Below the pieces are notes generated by a model. It had not been told where the DNA came from and searched no databases. It saw only the letters and a list, made by a program, of their open reading frames with translations. From Burkholderia sp. 9120 (GTDB lineage Bacteria > Pseudomonadota > Gammaproteobacteria > Burkholderiales > Burkholderiaceae): DNA of 64,000 nucleotides. Where the stretch lies: positions 5,084,001 to 5,148,000 of the forward strand of contig NZ_JQNA01000002.1 in NCBI RefSeq assembly GCF_000745015.1, in the 5' to 3' direction. The position numbers and the translations under genes are program-made. This document shows, piece by piece, positions 16,233-25,195 of this stretch; the stretch's first letter is position 1; the number at the start of each line of letters is the position of its first letter.

Positions 16233-16703
16233 ATGACCACCACCAAATCAACAACAAAAAAACCCACCTCCCGCCCACCCGTCGACGCGCTCCAATACGA
16301 AAAACTCGCCCTCTCCGCCTTCGACCTCTGCCACCGGCAAATGCGTCAACTGGAGACGCTAACAACACTCGCGTCCACATTGTGTAGGAATCCTCCCATC
16401 ACAATCGACGAGCGTCATCGTCACCGCACCCTGCTCGAACTACTCACCCACACCGGCGAGGAATATCAGCAACAGTTAGCAGCCGACCTCGAGCTGTTCG
16501 GCGTAATCGCCCTCGACGCAAAGGGCGTCGCGAACAAAGAGCTCACGGCGAAGCAAGCAACCCACCTCCTAACAAACGCAACCGAGATCGCAACTCGACC
16601 ATCGGCAACAACCAAAACCACGCCGCGCAAACGTTCATCGGCAAAATGCGCAGCGATCGTGAAGAAGGACCACGCGCGTCGCCCGGTCGCCGTCCAGCAC
16701 TAA
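16233..16703 (+). CDS. Small Thr/Lys-rich hypothetical protein
   Basis: 156 aa, ATG at 16233 preceded by GGGAG. The N-terminus is Thr/Lys-rich and disordered (MTTTKSTTKKPTSRP). A predicted helical core of about 100 residues follows (LALSAFDLCHRQMRQLETL, HTGEEYQQQLAADLELFGVI), then a basic Thr/Lys/Arg tail. Not recognised; the layout (basic tails around a helical bundle) suggests nucleic-acid association, but that is inference. Preceded by the structured element at 16102-16175 and followed by a strong hairpin. Confidence 0.7.
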   Translation: MTTTKSTTKKPTSRPPVDALQYEKLALSAFDLCHRQMRQLETLTTLASTLCRNPPITIDERHRHRTLLELLTHTGEEYQQQLAADLELFGVIALDAKGVANKELTAKQATHLLTNATEIATRPSATTKTTPRKRSSAKCAAIVKKDHARRPVAVQH

Positions 16704-16715
16704 ATCAACTCCGCA

Positions 16716-16735
16716 GAGCGGCCTATGGGCCGCTC
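16716..16735 (+). terminator. Hairpin after the small basic protein gene
   Basis: Perfect 8-bp stem GAGCGGCC-TATG-GGCCGCTC starting 13 bp after the stop codon. No T run follows, so it may be a weak terminator or a 3'-end stabiliser. Confidence 0.5.
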
Positions 16736-17059
16736 GAAACATCTCGCGAAAAAGCAGTCACACAGCAAAGCAAGCTCCGCCCCGAAACCACCGCTCGCAC
16801 CCCCACCGTCGCATTTCCGCATCACCCCTCCTAGCCCCCAACCTCAGCAATCCACCCGCCGCCAAAACCCCCAACCCCTTGATTCCAAACCCCTTACAAC
16901 CGCAAAACCCCCATTCCCTCACATCCCGAAACAGCTTATTGTAAAATCCCGGAAAGACTTTGGAACCGGTTCCATTTACCATGCGACGAAATGCGATCGA
17001 ACCTGCCAAAGACTGCGTGGCAGCGCAATGACGCGCTCCAACCTGGTGACCAGAACAAC
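16736..17059. other. Intergenic region before the sugar dehydrogenase operon
   Basis: About 320 bp rich in C and A on the plus strand; no gene supported. The operon promoter should be here. The sequence TTGTAAAATCCCGGAAAGACTTTGG around 16939 is AT-richer than its surroundings but gives no clear -35/-10 pair. Confidence 0.4.
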
Positions 17060-17803
17060 ATGTCTCAATCCCCTCTAAGCTCGCGCCGCGGCTTTTTGCG
17101 CACGGCGATCGTGCTGGTTCCGGCCAGCACACTGGCTGCTTGCGACAACAAGCAACCCACCGCAACCGCAACGCAGAGCTCGAACCAAAGCTCAAACCAA
17201 AGCCAAAGCCCCGCAGCCGAAGCCACCCCCTACAAGCCCAAATTCTTCGACGCCAAAGAATGGGCCTTCATCGAAGCCGCCGTCGACCGCCTGATCCCCT
17301 CCGACGCGGAAGGCCCCGGCGCGCTCGAAGCCGGCGTTCCTGAATTCATCGATCGTCAGATGGACACGCCCTACGCGCACGGCGCGCTGTGGTACATGCA
17401 AGGCCCCTTCGCCCAAGGCGCCCCGGAGCTCGGCTACCAGCTCAAGCTGGTCCCCCGCGACCTCTACCGCCTCGGCATCGCGGCCATCAACGCGTACTGC
17501 ACGAAAACCTACGCCCGCACTTTCGACGCCCTCGACGCCCCCATCCGCGACACCGTCCTCAGCGCGCTGGAAAAAGGCAAGCTCGAACTAACCGATGTGC
17601 CCGCAACCACCTTCTTCGGCCAGCTCCTGCAGAACACGCGCGAAGGCTACTTCTGCGATCCGATCCACGGCGGCAATCGCGACATGGCCGCCTGGAAAAT
17701 GATCGGCTTCCCCGGCGCGCGCGCCGATTTCATGGACTTCGTCAATCAGAACGGCGCGGCCTATCCGTATGGCCCCGTGTCGATCGAAGGAAAGCGCACC
17801 TGA
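17060..17803 (+). CDS. Gluconate 2-dehydrogenase-type subunit 3 (gamma subunit, Tat-exported)
   Basis: 247 aa from ATG 17060, chosen because it places a twin-arginine motif SRRGFLR at residues 8-14, followed by a hydrophobic segment and a lipobox-like LAAC. The signal is followed by a Gln/Ser/Asn-rich linker and a domain typical of gluconate 2-dehydrogenase subunit 3 (FIEAAVDRLIPSDAEGPGALEAGVPEFIDRQM; GGNRDMAAWKMIGFPG). In the family this subunit helps export the alpha subunit to the periplasm. Its stop overlaps the GMC gene start (ATGA), first of three coupled genes. Confidence 0.9.
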   Translation: MSQSPLSSRRGFLRTAIVLVPASTLAACDNKQPTATATQSSNQSSNQSQSPAAEATPYKPKFFDAKEWAFIEAAVDRLIPSDAEGPGALEAGVPEFIDRQMDTPYAHGALWYMQGPFAQGAPELGYQLKLVPRDLYRLGIAAINAYCTKTYARTFDALDAPIRDTVLSALEKGKLELTDVPATTFFGQLLQNTREGYFCDPIHGGNRDMAAWKMIGFPGARADFMDFVNQNGAAYPYGPVSIEGKRT

Positions 17804-19581
17804 TGTCTACTCAAACCAAACCGCACGTCGACGCGGTCATCGTCGGCTTCGGCTGGACCGGTGCGATCCTCGCGAAAGAACTCACCGAGGCGGGCCTGAA
17901 CGTGGTCGCGCTAGAACGCGGCGAGTATCGCGACACCTATCCGGACGGCGCGTATCCGAACACGATCGACGAACTGACCTACAACGTCCGCAAAAAACTG
18001 TTCCTCGATCTGTCGAAGACCACCGTATCGATCCGTCACAACATCGCCGAAACCGCGCTGCCGTATCGGCAACTCGCGGCGTTTCTGCCGGGCGAAGGCG
18101 TCGGCGGTGCGGGTCTGCACTGGTCGGGCGTGCACTTTCGCATCACGCCGGAAGAACTGAATCTGCGCAGCCACTACGAAGAGCGTTACGGCAAGCGCTT
18201 CATTCCGGAAGGCATGACCATCCAGGATTACGGCGTTACTTACGACGAACTCGAACCGCATTTCGACTTCGCCGAAAAAGTATTCGGCACCTCGGGCCAG
18301 GCCTATAAAGTCAACGGCAAGGTAGTCGGCGACGGCAACGTATTCGAAGCGCCGCGCAGCGATAACTTCCCGCTCGCCGCGCAGTTGAACACCTATTCCG
18401 CCGAGCGTTTCGGCAAAGCCGCGCGCGAACTCGGTCTGAATCCGTACCGTCTGCCCTCGGCGAATACCTCGGGTCCATACACGAACCCCTACGGCGCGCA
18501 AATGGGACCGTGCAACTTCTGCGGCTTCTGCAGCGGTTACGCGTGCTACATGTACTCGAAGGCCTCGCCGAATCTGAACATTCTGCCCGCGCTCAAACCG
18601 CTGCCGAACTTCGAACTGCGCTCGCGTTGTCACGTGCTGCGCGTCGATCTCGACGATACGAAAAAACGCGCAAAGGGCGTGACGTACGTCGATCCCGCAG
18701 GCAACGAAGTGTTCCAGCCCGCCGATCTCGTGATCGTCGCAGCGTTCCAGTATCACAACGTGCATCTGCTTCTGCTGTCGGGCATCGGCAAGCCTTATGA
18801 CCCGATCTCGGGCGAAGGCGTGGTGGGCCGCAATTTCGCGTACCAGAACCTGTCGACGATTACGGCCTTCTTCGACAAGGACACCTTCACCAATCCGTTC
18901 ATCGGCGCGGGCGGCAACGGCGTCGCGGTGGACGACTTCAACGCCGACAACTTCGATCACGGCCCGCTGGGTTTCGTCGGCGGTTCGCCGTTGTGGGTGA
19001 ATCAGGCGGGTACGAAGCCGATCAGCGGTATCGCAACGCCGGCCGGTACGCCGAACTGGGGTTCGGACTGGAAGAAGTCGGTGAAAGACCACTACGCGCA
19101 CACCATTTCCATGGATGCGCACGGCTCGAACATGTCGTACCGCGACGTGTTCCTCGACCTCGATCCGACCTATCGCGATTCGTACGGTCAGCCGCTGCTG
19201 CGCATGACTTTCGACTGGAAAGACAACGACATCAAGATGGCCCGCTACGTGACCGGTCAAATGCACAAGATCGCGCAGCAGATGGGACCGAAGTCGATCA
19301 ACGTCTACACGCGCGAATTCGGCGCGCACTTCGACTCGCGCCGTTATCAGACCACGCACCTGGTGGGTGGCGCGGTAATGGGCACGGATCCGAAGACCAG
19401 CGTGCTGAACCGCTATCTGCAAAGCTGGGACGTGCATAACGTGTTCGTGATGGGGTCGTCGGCGTTTCCGCAAGGCATCGGCTACAACCCGACGGGCCTC
19501 GTCGCCGCGCTGGCCTACTGGTCGGCGAAAGCGATCCGCACGCAGTACCTGAAGAACCCCGGGCCGCTGGTGAGCGTATGA
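17803..19581 (+). CDS. GMC-family FAD sugar/polyol dehydrogenase, alpha subunit
   Basis: 592-aa flavoprotein starting at the ATG that overlaps the previous stop. N-terminal FAD-binding motif VIVGFGWTGAILAKELTEAG (residues ~10-30). A Cys-rich segment GPCNFCGFCSGYACYMYSK, about residue 230, resembles the iron-sulfur site reported in FAD-dependent glucose/gluconate dehydrogenases of this type. The C-terminal HLVGGAVMGTDPKTSVLNR and GYNPTGLVAALAYWSA correspond to the GMC C-terminal domain. Expected to oxidise a sugar or sugar acid in the periplasm and pass electrons to the cytochrome subunit. Substrate (glucose, gluconate, 2-ketogluconate or a polyol) cannot be read from sequence. Confidence 0.92.
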   Translation: MSTQTKPHVDAVIVGFGWTGAILAKELTEAGLNVVALERGEYRDTYPDGAYPNTIDELTYNVRKKLFLDLSKTTVSIRHNIAETALPYRQLAAFLPGEGVGGAGLHWSGVHFRITPEELNLRSHYEERYGKRFIPEGMTIQDYGVTYDELEPHFDFAEKVFGTSGQAYKVNGKVVGDGNVFEAPRSDNFPLAAQLNTYSAERFGKAARELGLNPYRLPSANTSGPYTNPYGAQMGPCNFCGFCSGYACYMYSKASPNLNILPALKPLPNFELRSRCHVLRVDLDDTKKRAKGVTYVDPAGNEVFQPADLVIVAAFQYHNVHLLLLSGIGKPYDPISGEGVVGRNFAYQNLSTITAFFDKDTFTNPFIGAGGNGVAVDDFNADNFDHGPLGFVGGSPLWVNQAGTKPISGIATPAGTPNWGSDWKKSVKDHYAHTISMDAHGSNMSYRDVFLDLDPTYRDSYGQPLLRMTFDWKDNDIKMARYVTGQMHKIAQQMGPKSINVYTREFGAHFDSRRYQTTHLVGGAVMGTDPKTSVLNRYLQSWDVHNVFVMGSSAFPQGIGYNPTGLVAALAYWSAKAIRTQYLKNPGPLVSV

Positions 19582-20996
19582 AGAAGATCAACGAAATCCA
19601 ACGCATCGCGCGGGCGATCAAACATGCGGGCGCGGCGTCGCTGTTCGTAGCGGCTGCGATAAGCGCACCGTTCGCGGTGCAAGCGGCGACAGTGGCAACG
19701 GCAAGTGCAACGACGCCAGCGCCGACTCAACCGCAACCGCAACAGCAACAGCAATCCGACGCGGCACTCATCGCCCACGGCGAATACCTCGCGCGCGCTG
19801 GCGATTGCATTGCCTGTCACTCAACACCCGCAGGAAAACCCTTCGCAGGCGGCCTGAAATTCGACACGCCGATCGGCGCGATCTACTCGACCAACATCAC
19901 GCCGGACCGCAACACCGGCATCGGTTCGTGGACCTTCGCGCAGTTCGATCGTGCGGTGCGAGCGGGCGTAAAGCCGAACGGCGACACGTTGTATCCGGCC
20001 ATGCCGTTCCCGTCGTACGCGCGACTGAACGAAGACGACATGCACGCGCTGTACGCGTACTTCACGCGGGGCGTTGCGCCGGTCAACCAGGCGAACCGCG
20101 CCGTCGATATCGTCTGGCCGCTGTCCATGCGCTGGCCGCTCGGCATCTGGCGTCACCTGTTCGCCCCTGAACCCGCCACGTTCGACGCAACGCACTACAC
20201 CGACCCGGTCATCGCACGCGGCGCGTACCTCGTGCAAGGCCTCGGCCACTGCGGCGCGTGCCACACGCCGCGTGCGGTAACGATGCAGGAACGCTCGCTC
20301 ACGGACCTCGACGGCGCCGAGTTCCTCGCGGGCGGCGCTGCTATCGACGGTTGGGTTCTATCGAGCCTGCGTGCCAATCCGCGCACCGGCATCGGCGCAT
20401 GGAGCGAAGCCGACCTCGTGCAATTCCTGAAAACGGGCCGCACGCAGCACAGCGCGGCATTCGGCGGCATGACGGACGTCGTGCAGCACAGCATGCAGCA
20501 CATGAGCGACGCGGACCTCACCGCCATCGCGCGATATCTGAAGACGCTGCCGTCCACCGATCCGAAGGAAACGCCGTACGCGTACAACGACACCGCCGCG
20601 CACGCACTGCGCACCGGCGACGCCACCGCACCCGGCGCGGCCGTCTATCGCGACAACTGCACGGCCTGCCATCGCAGCGACGGCCGCGGCTACAACCGCG
20701 TGTTCCCGGCACTCGGCGGCAACCCGGTCGTCCAGGGTAAAGACGCGACGTCGCTGATTCATGTGCTGCTCACCGGCAGCACGCTCGAAGGCACGAAGAC
20801 CGCACCGTCCTCGTTCACGATGCCGCCGTTCGGCTGGCGTCTGAACGATCAGGAAGTCGCGGACGTCACGAACTTCGTGCGTACGAGTTGGGGCAATACC
20901 GGTTCGACGGTCAACGCGTCCGATGTGGCGAAGGTCCGCAAGACCGTCACCGTCCACGCGCCCGACATGCCGCCGGGTGCTTCGCTGAGTCACTAA
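19578..20996 (+). CDS. Triheme cytochrome c subunit of the membrane sugar dehydrogenase
   Basis: 472 aa, ATGA overlap with the GMC gene. Sec signal peptide (hydrophobic segment then AVQA-A), a Gln/Pro linker, then three c-type heme sites CIACH, CGACH and CTACH, each heading one cytochrome c domain. It would take electrons from the FAD subunit to ubiquinone or the respiratory chain at the outer face of the inner membrane. Third and last gene of the operon; a perfect palindrome follows 30 bp later. Confidence 0.94.
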   Translation: MKKINEIQRIARAIKHAGAASLFVAAAISAPFAVQAATVATASATTPAPTQPQPQQQQQSDAALIAHGEYLARAGDCIACHSTPAGKPFAGGLKFDTPIGAIYSTNITPDRNTGIGSWTFAQFDRAVRAGVKPNGDTLYPAMPFPSYARLNEDDMHALYAYFTRGVAPVNQANRAVDIVWPLSMRWPLGIWRHLFAPEPATFDATHYTDPVIARGAYLVQGLGHCGACHTPRAVTMQERSLTDLDGAEFLAGGAAIDGWVLSSLRANPRTGIGAWSEADLVQFLKTGRTQHSAAFGGMTDVVQHSMQHMSDADLTAIARYLKTLPSTDPKETPYAYNDTAAHALRTGDATAPGAAVYRDNCTACHRSDGRGYNRVFPALGGNPVVQGKDATSLIHVLLTGSTLEGTKTAPSSFTMPPFGWRLNDQEVADVTNFVRTSWGNTGSTVNASDVAKVRKTVTVHAPDMPPGASLSH

Positions 20997-21026
20997 CTCA
21001 CCACGCAACGCACGCAAAACACGCAA

Positions 21027-21052
21027 CACACGCACGGCGCGCCGTGCGTGTG
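21027..21052 (+). terminator. Perfect 26-bp palindrome after the dehydrogenase operon
   Basis: CACACGCACGGCG followed directly by its reverse complement, 30 bp after the cytochrome stop. No T run, so Rho-independent termination would be weak; it could also be a protein-binding dyad. Confidence 0.45.
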
Positions 21053-21181
21053 AGTCCCTGTTCCCCGCCTCACCTAAAACCCGCTCCATCGACAGAAGGC
21101 GCGGACTCGCGTGTGCGCGGCAAAAAGAGAGATCGCCATCAGGCGACCTGAAATAGACGTTCCAACCGAGCTATTACCACG

Positions 21182-22375
21182 ATGAAAAAGCAATGGATTG
21201 CCGCCCCTCTGATGTTGTCTTTCGCCGGCATTGCGTCCGCGCAAAGTTCCGTGACGCTGTACGGCATCGTCGATGCGGGCCTCTCGTATCGCAGCAGTGA
21301 ACGCACCGGCACGGCCGGCAATTACAGCGGCCATTCGAACGTTGCGGCGACGAGCGGCAACCTCTCCGGCAGCCGCTGGGGCATTAAAGGTCAAGACGAT
21401 CTGGGCGGCGGCTGGAAAGCGCTGTTCCAGTTGGAGGACGGCTTCGACATCACGAACGGCAAGACCGGCCAGAACGGCGGATTGTTCGGCCGCCAGGCGT
21501 ACGTGGGGATCGGCAGCCAGCAATACGGCACGATCACGTTGGGCCGTCAGTACACGTCGTTGAACGACTTCGTGGCGCCCGTTTCACCGGTCGCGCTGGT
21601 CGGCGGCTACGGCGCGCATCCGGGCGACATCGACGATCTCGACCAGACCGCGCGCGTCAACAACTCGATCAAGTACACCAGCGCGAATTACGCGGGCTTC
21701 ACGTTCGGCGCGCTGTATGGATTCGGTGGTCAACCGGGCAGCCTGAAGCAGCAGAATACGTGGAGCGTGGGTGCCGGCTATGCGAACGGACCGCTGCACG
21801 TGGGCGTTGGTTATGAACGTTCGGATAACAGCAAGAGCGGCCCGACAGACAGCACCTACGGCAAATGGAACGGCACCGACGACGGTCTGTTCAATTCATC
21901 GATCAACGAAGGCTACGCCAGCGCGCAATCGCAACAGATCATCGCAACCGGCGCGACGTATGACTTCGGCCCGGCGCTCGTCGGCGTGAACTACAGCAAC
22001 GTGCAATACCGCTCAGGCGCCGACTCGCTGTTCAAGGGTCACGCAACGTTCAACATTGCGGGCGTGTTCGGTCAATGGACGATCCGGCCGGCCGTGCAAC
22101 TGTTCGCGGGCTACAGCTACACGCGCGGCGGCGAGGTGGATGGCGTGGACGAACGTGCGCAGTATCACAACGTCACGCTCGGCGCGCAATACAACCTGTC
22201 GAAGCGCTCCACGGTCTATCTGATGGGCGGCTATCAGCACGCGTCTGGCGGCACGCTGGACGCGCTGGGCAATCCGGTCGCCGCCACCGCATCAGTTAGC
22301 GACAAGGGCAATAGCCACTCGTCGGCGGCGCAGTCGCAGGCGATCGTGAGCATCGGCGTGCGCCACAAGTTCTGA
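21182..22375 (+). CDS. Gram-negative trimeric porin (Burkholderiales type)
   Basis: 397-aa outer-membrane porin. Signal peptide MKKQWIAAPLMLSFAGIASA, then the usual porin opening QSSVTLYGIVDAGLSY, the GSRWGIKGQDDLGGGWKALFQLE block, LGRQYTSLNDF, alternating beta-strands and the terminal aromatic GVRHKF. Preceded by a small hairpin TCGCC-ATCA-GGCGA at 21133-21146 and convergent with the next gene. It probably admits substrates for the adjacent periplasmic dehydrogenase, an inference from position. Confidence 0.95.
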   Translation: MKKQWIAAPLMLSFAGIASAQSSVTLYGIVDAGLSYRSSERTGTAGNYSGHSNVAATSGNLSGSRWGIKGQDDLGGGWKALFQLEDGFDITNGKTGQNGGLFGRQAYVGIGSQQYGTITLGRQYTSLNDFVAPVSPVALVGGYGAHPGDIDDLDQTARVNNSIKYTSANYAGFTFGALYGFGGQPGSLKQQNTWSVGAGYANGPLHVGVGYERSDNSKSGPTDSTYGKWNGTDDGLFNSSINEGYASAQSQQIIATGATYDFGPALVGVNYSNVQYRSGADSLFKGHATFNIAGVFGQWTIRPAVQLFAGYSYTRGGEVDGVDERAQYHNVTLGAQYNLSKRSTVYLMGGYQHASGGTLDALGNPVAATASVSDKGNSHSSAAQSQAIVSIGVRHKF

Positions 22376-22379
22376 TCGC

Positions 22380-23825
22380 TCAGTGCGGCGCTGACGTTGC
22401 GGGTTGCGCGCCGCCGTGCGAGAGGTCCGGCGCGATCACGCGTGCGTCGTTCAGAATGCCGCACGGGTCGAGCAGGTTTTTAAGTTTGCGCATCAGGTCC
22501 GTCTCCGCTGACGAGCGGCTCAGATGCAGGAATTCCTGCTTGACTACACCGATACCGTGTTCGGCGGAGATGCATCCGCCGGCCTTTTGCACCTGCTCAT
22601 AAACGAGCGTTTCGACCTGGTGCATATCGGCCATGTTCGCATACGGACCCGACAGCAGATGCAGATTGCCATCGCCGAGATGGCCGAAGAACAGATGCGT
22701 TTGCTCAGGGAAGCGCGACGTCAACGCCTGCTTCATCGCCGTGACGAAGCCGTCCATTGCGATCATCGGCAAACCCACGTCGAACGCGGCGTGGGGTTTT
22801 AGACGACTTAGCAATTCGCCGACGGTCTCGCGATACGCCCACAGTTGCCGCGCGTGATCGAGCGATTGCGCGACGATCACGTCATCCACGATTTCGTTTT
22901 CCAGCGCGTATTCCAGCACTTCTTCGAGCGCCTTGCGCTCGCTCTCTTCAGAGCCGCCCAGCGTTTCGACCAGCACATACACGGGGGAACGCGTCGCGAA
23001 CGGCGCCTTGAGTCCGCCTGTTTCCATCGCTGCGGACATGAAGTCGTCCCACATCAATTCGAACGACGACAACGCCGGCAAACGACGGCGCAGTTCTTTC
23101 AGCAAACGCGTCGCGGCATCGAACGAACCGAGCGCACAGAGTGCAGTATTCGCAACCGTCGGCTTCGGTTCGAGTTTCAGCACGAGGCGCGTAATCACGC
23201 CGAGAATCCCTTCCGAGCCAATGAACAACTGCTTCAGATCGATGCCCGTGGTGTTCTTGGTGACCTTGTTCATCATCGTCAGCACGGTGCCGTCCGCGAG
23301 CGCCACTTCCATGCCGAGAATCAGATCGCGCATCACGCCGAACCGCACCACGCGATTGCCGCCCGCATTGGTGGCCGCGTTGCCGCCAATCTGACACGAA
23401 CCGCGCGCGCCGAGATCGAGCGGAAAGAACCACCCTTGCGCTTCGACGTGGGTCTGCAACTGCTCCAGCGCGAGGCCGGCCTGCACGGTGATCGTGCCGC
23501 CGACATGGTCGAACTCTTCGATCACATTCATTTTCGCGAGCGACATCGCGACCTCGCCGGCCTGCGGCGTCGCGCCACCTGCGAGACCGGTCAAGCCGCC
23601 CTGCACGACGACCTTCTGCCGAAGCGCCGACAGCACGCCGAGCGCGCGCGCCACTTCGTCGGGCGTGCGCGGCATCAGCACGAGCGACGGGCGTCGCTTC
23701 TCCGTGTCGCTCCAGTCGCCCGCATGCGCGTCGAGCACGCCAGGGTCGAGCGACACGCATTGGTCGCCCAGTTGTTCAACGAGTGCCTGCTGTAAGTCCG
23801 TCATATCGTGTAGGTGCCGTGTCAT
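22380..23825 (-). CDS. FAD-linked D-2-hydroxyacid dehydrogenase (GlcD/D-lactate/D-2-hydroxyglutarate type)
   Basis: 481 aa. FAD-binding type 4 region: VVVQGGLTGLAGGATP, DLGARGSCQIGGNAATNAGG, GIDLKQLFIGSEGILGVIT. C-terminal FAD-oxidase domain with HLFFGHLGDGNLHL and the CISAEHGIGVVKQEFL signature. Length and motifs fit cytosolic D-lactate / D-2-hydroxyglutarate dehydrogenases. Alternative start at 23804 (second Met). It lies 7 bp after the MFS gene, so it is the third gene of a sulfatase-MFS-dehydrogenase operon. Substrate is not deducible from sequence. Confidence 0.9.
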   Translation of the reverse strand: MTRHLHDMTDLQQALVEQLGDQCVSLDPGVLDAHAGDWSDTEKRRPSLVLMPRTPDEVARALGVLSALRQKVVVQGGLTGLAGGATPQAGEVAMSLAKMNVIEEFDHVGGTITVQAGLALEQLQTHVEAQGWFFPLDLGARGSCQIGGNAATNAGGNRVVRFGVMRDLILGMEVALADGTVLTMMNKVTKNTTGIDLKQLFIGSEGILGVITRLVLKLEPKPTVANTALCALGSFDAATRLLKELRRRLPALSSFELMWDDFMSAAMETGGLKAPFATRSPVYVLVETLGGSEESERKALEEVLEYALENEIVDDVIVAQSLDHARQLWAYRETVGELLSRLKPHAAFDVGLPMIAMDGFVTAMKQALTSRFPEQTHLFFGHLGDGNLHLLSGPYANMADMHQVETLVYEQVQKAGGCISAEHGIGVVKQEFLHLSRSSAETDLMRKLKNLLDPCGILNDARVIAPDLSHGGAQPATSAPH

Positions 23826-23832
23826 CCAACAA

Positions 23833-25140
23833 TCAGCCTTGTTCCGCGACGTGCCCGAGCTGGCCGCCGAAACGCTTCAATCCGAGGCCGGCGACGAGCG
23901 CGATCACCGCGACGCCGGTCAGAAATAATCCGGGCGCTGCCGCCGAGCCGGTCTTGTGCAATAGCTGCGTCACGACCAGCGGCGTAATGCCCGTAAAAAT
24001 CACTGTAGCAAGATTGAGTGATAACGCAATGCCGCTGAAGCGCACGGGCGTGGGAAACAGATCCGCCAGCAGGTACGCATACGACCCGTTGACCAGACCG
24101 CCGACAAAACCGATCACCACGAAAGCGGCCACCGGATCGATCTGATGCGCGGCGATGAGCCGGTAGAACGGATAGCTGCCGGCCAGCATGAGGAGCGAGC
24201 CAATCCGGTGCCAATAACGCGAAGGCAGCCGATCGCCGAGCCACGCGAAGAACAGCAACGAAGCGGACATGGTCGCGATACCGATGTTCTGCCCGGCGCT
24301 CGCGAGACTCGGCGAGACGTGCAGCACGGTCGTCATATACGAAGGCAACACCACGAACAGCAGACTGTTCGACGCATTGACAATACCCGCCACGCCGACG
24401 CCCACGGCCACCTGCTTCGGATACTCGGTGAGCACGATCCGGAACGGCCGCTTGACCTTATGACTGCGCAGCCGCTGAAATTCCGTCGATTCTTCCAGCG
24501 ACGTGCGCAGCCAGTAAGAGACCAGCCCAATCACACCGCCGAAAATAAACGCGATCCGCCAGCCGAACGCCAGCACGGACTCGGCGCTCAAGCCCGCATG
24601 CAGCGCCAGGCTGATCAACGTGGCCGTCAGCACACCGGAGTTCAAACAGAAGATCACGAGCCCGCTAACGAGACTCGCCCGCTGCGGAATCTCTTCCACC
24701 ACATACGTAATCGAACACGGCAATTCGCCGGCAAGGAAGAAACCTTGTGCAAGCCGCAGCAGAATCAGCAGAACCGGCGCCATCACGCCGATGGACGCAT
24801 AACCGGGAATCAGGCCAATGCCGATTGTCGAGGCCGACATCGCCAGCACGGAGACCAGAAAAACCAGCCGGCGGCCGAAGCGATCGCCAAGACTGCTGAG
24901 CACGATGCCGCCAAGCGGCCGCGACACATAACCGATGGCGAACACGCCGAACGTGCTGATCAGCGATGCGATCGGATCGGCGGCCGGAAAGAACTGCCGC
25001 GCGATTTCGCGGGCAAACACGCCGTAAATGATGAAGTCGTAGATTTCCAGCGATCCGCCGAGACTCGCGAGAATGACCGTCTTCCAACGGGTTTGGCGCG
25101 CGGGCGCATGCGCCGCCGCTGCCAGGTCTGCTGAGGCCAT
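23833..25140 (-). CDS. MFS transporter, metabolite:H+ symporter family
   Basis: 435 aa with about 12 hydrophobic segments. The motif GYVSRPLGGIVLSSLGDRFGRR between helices 2 and 3 and a YGVFAREIARQFFP opening are typical of the ShiA/KgtP/ProP-type metabolite:proton symporters. It probably imports an organic anion used by the flanking enzymes. It sits between the sulfatase gene (55-bp gap) and the FAD dehydrogenase (7-bp gap) on the minus strand. Confidence 0.92.
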   Translation of the reverse strand: MASADLAAAAHAPARQTRWKTVILASLGGSLEIYDFIIYGVFAREIARQFFPAADPIASLISTFGVFAIGYVSRPLGGIVLSSLGDRFGRRLVFLVSVLAMSASTIGIGLIPGYASIGVMAPVLLILLRLAQGFFLAGELPCSITYVVEEIPQRASLVSGLVIFCLNSGVLTATLISLALHAGLSAESVLAFGWRIAFIFGGVIGLVSYWLRTSLEESTEFQRLRSHKVKRPFRIVLTEYPKQVAVGVGVAGIVNASNSLLFVVLPSYMTTVLHVSPSLASAGQNIGIATMSASLLFFAWLGDRLPSRYWHRIGSLLMLAGSYPFYRLIAAHQIDPVAAFVVIGFVGGLVNGSYAYLLADLFPTPVRFSGIALSLNLATVIFTGITPLVVTQLLHKTGSAAAPGLFLTGVAVIALVAGLGLKRFGGQLGHVAEQG

Positions 25141-25195
25141 CGGGTTGTCTCCATCGAATTATTGTGTTCTGTTCAAGCGGCCGTCCGGCCGCGAA

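Noticed and set aside
16758-17195. Minus-strand frame between the small basic protein and the dehydrogenase operon
   Set aside because: Covers intergenic DNA plus the antisense of the Tat signal; no ribosome site and no family resemblance.
17911-19473. 520-codon open frame opposite the GMC dehydrogenase gene
   Set aside because: His/Arg/Val-rich translation typical of the antisense of a high-GC gene; the sense gene has clear FAD and GMC motifs.
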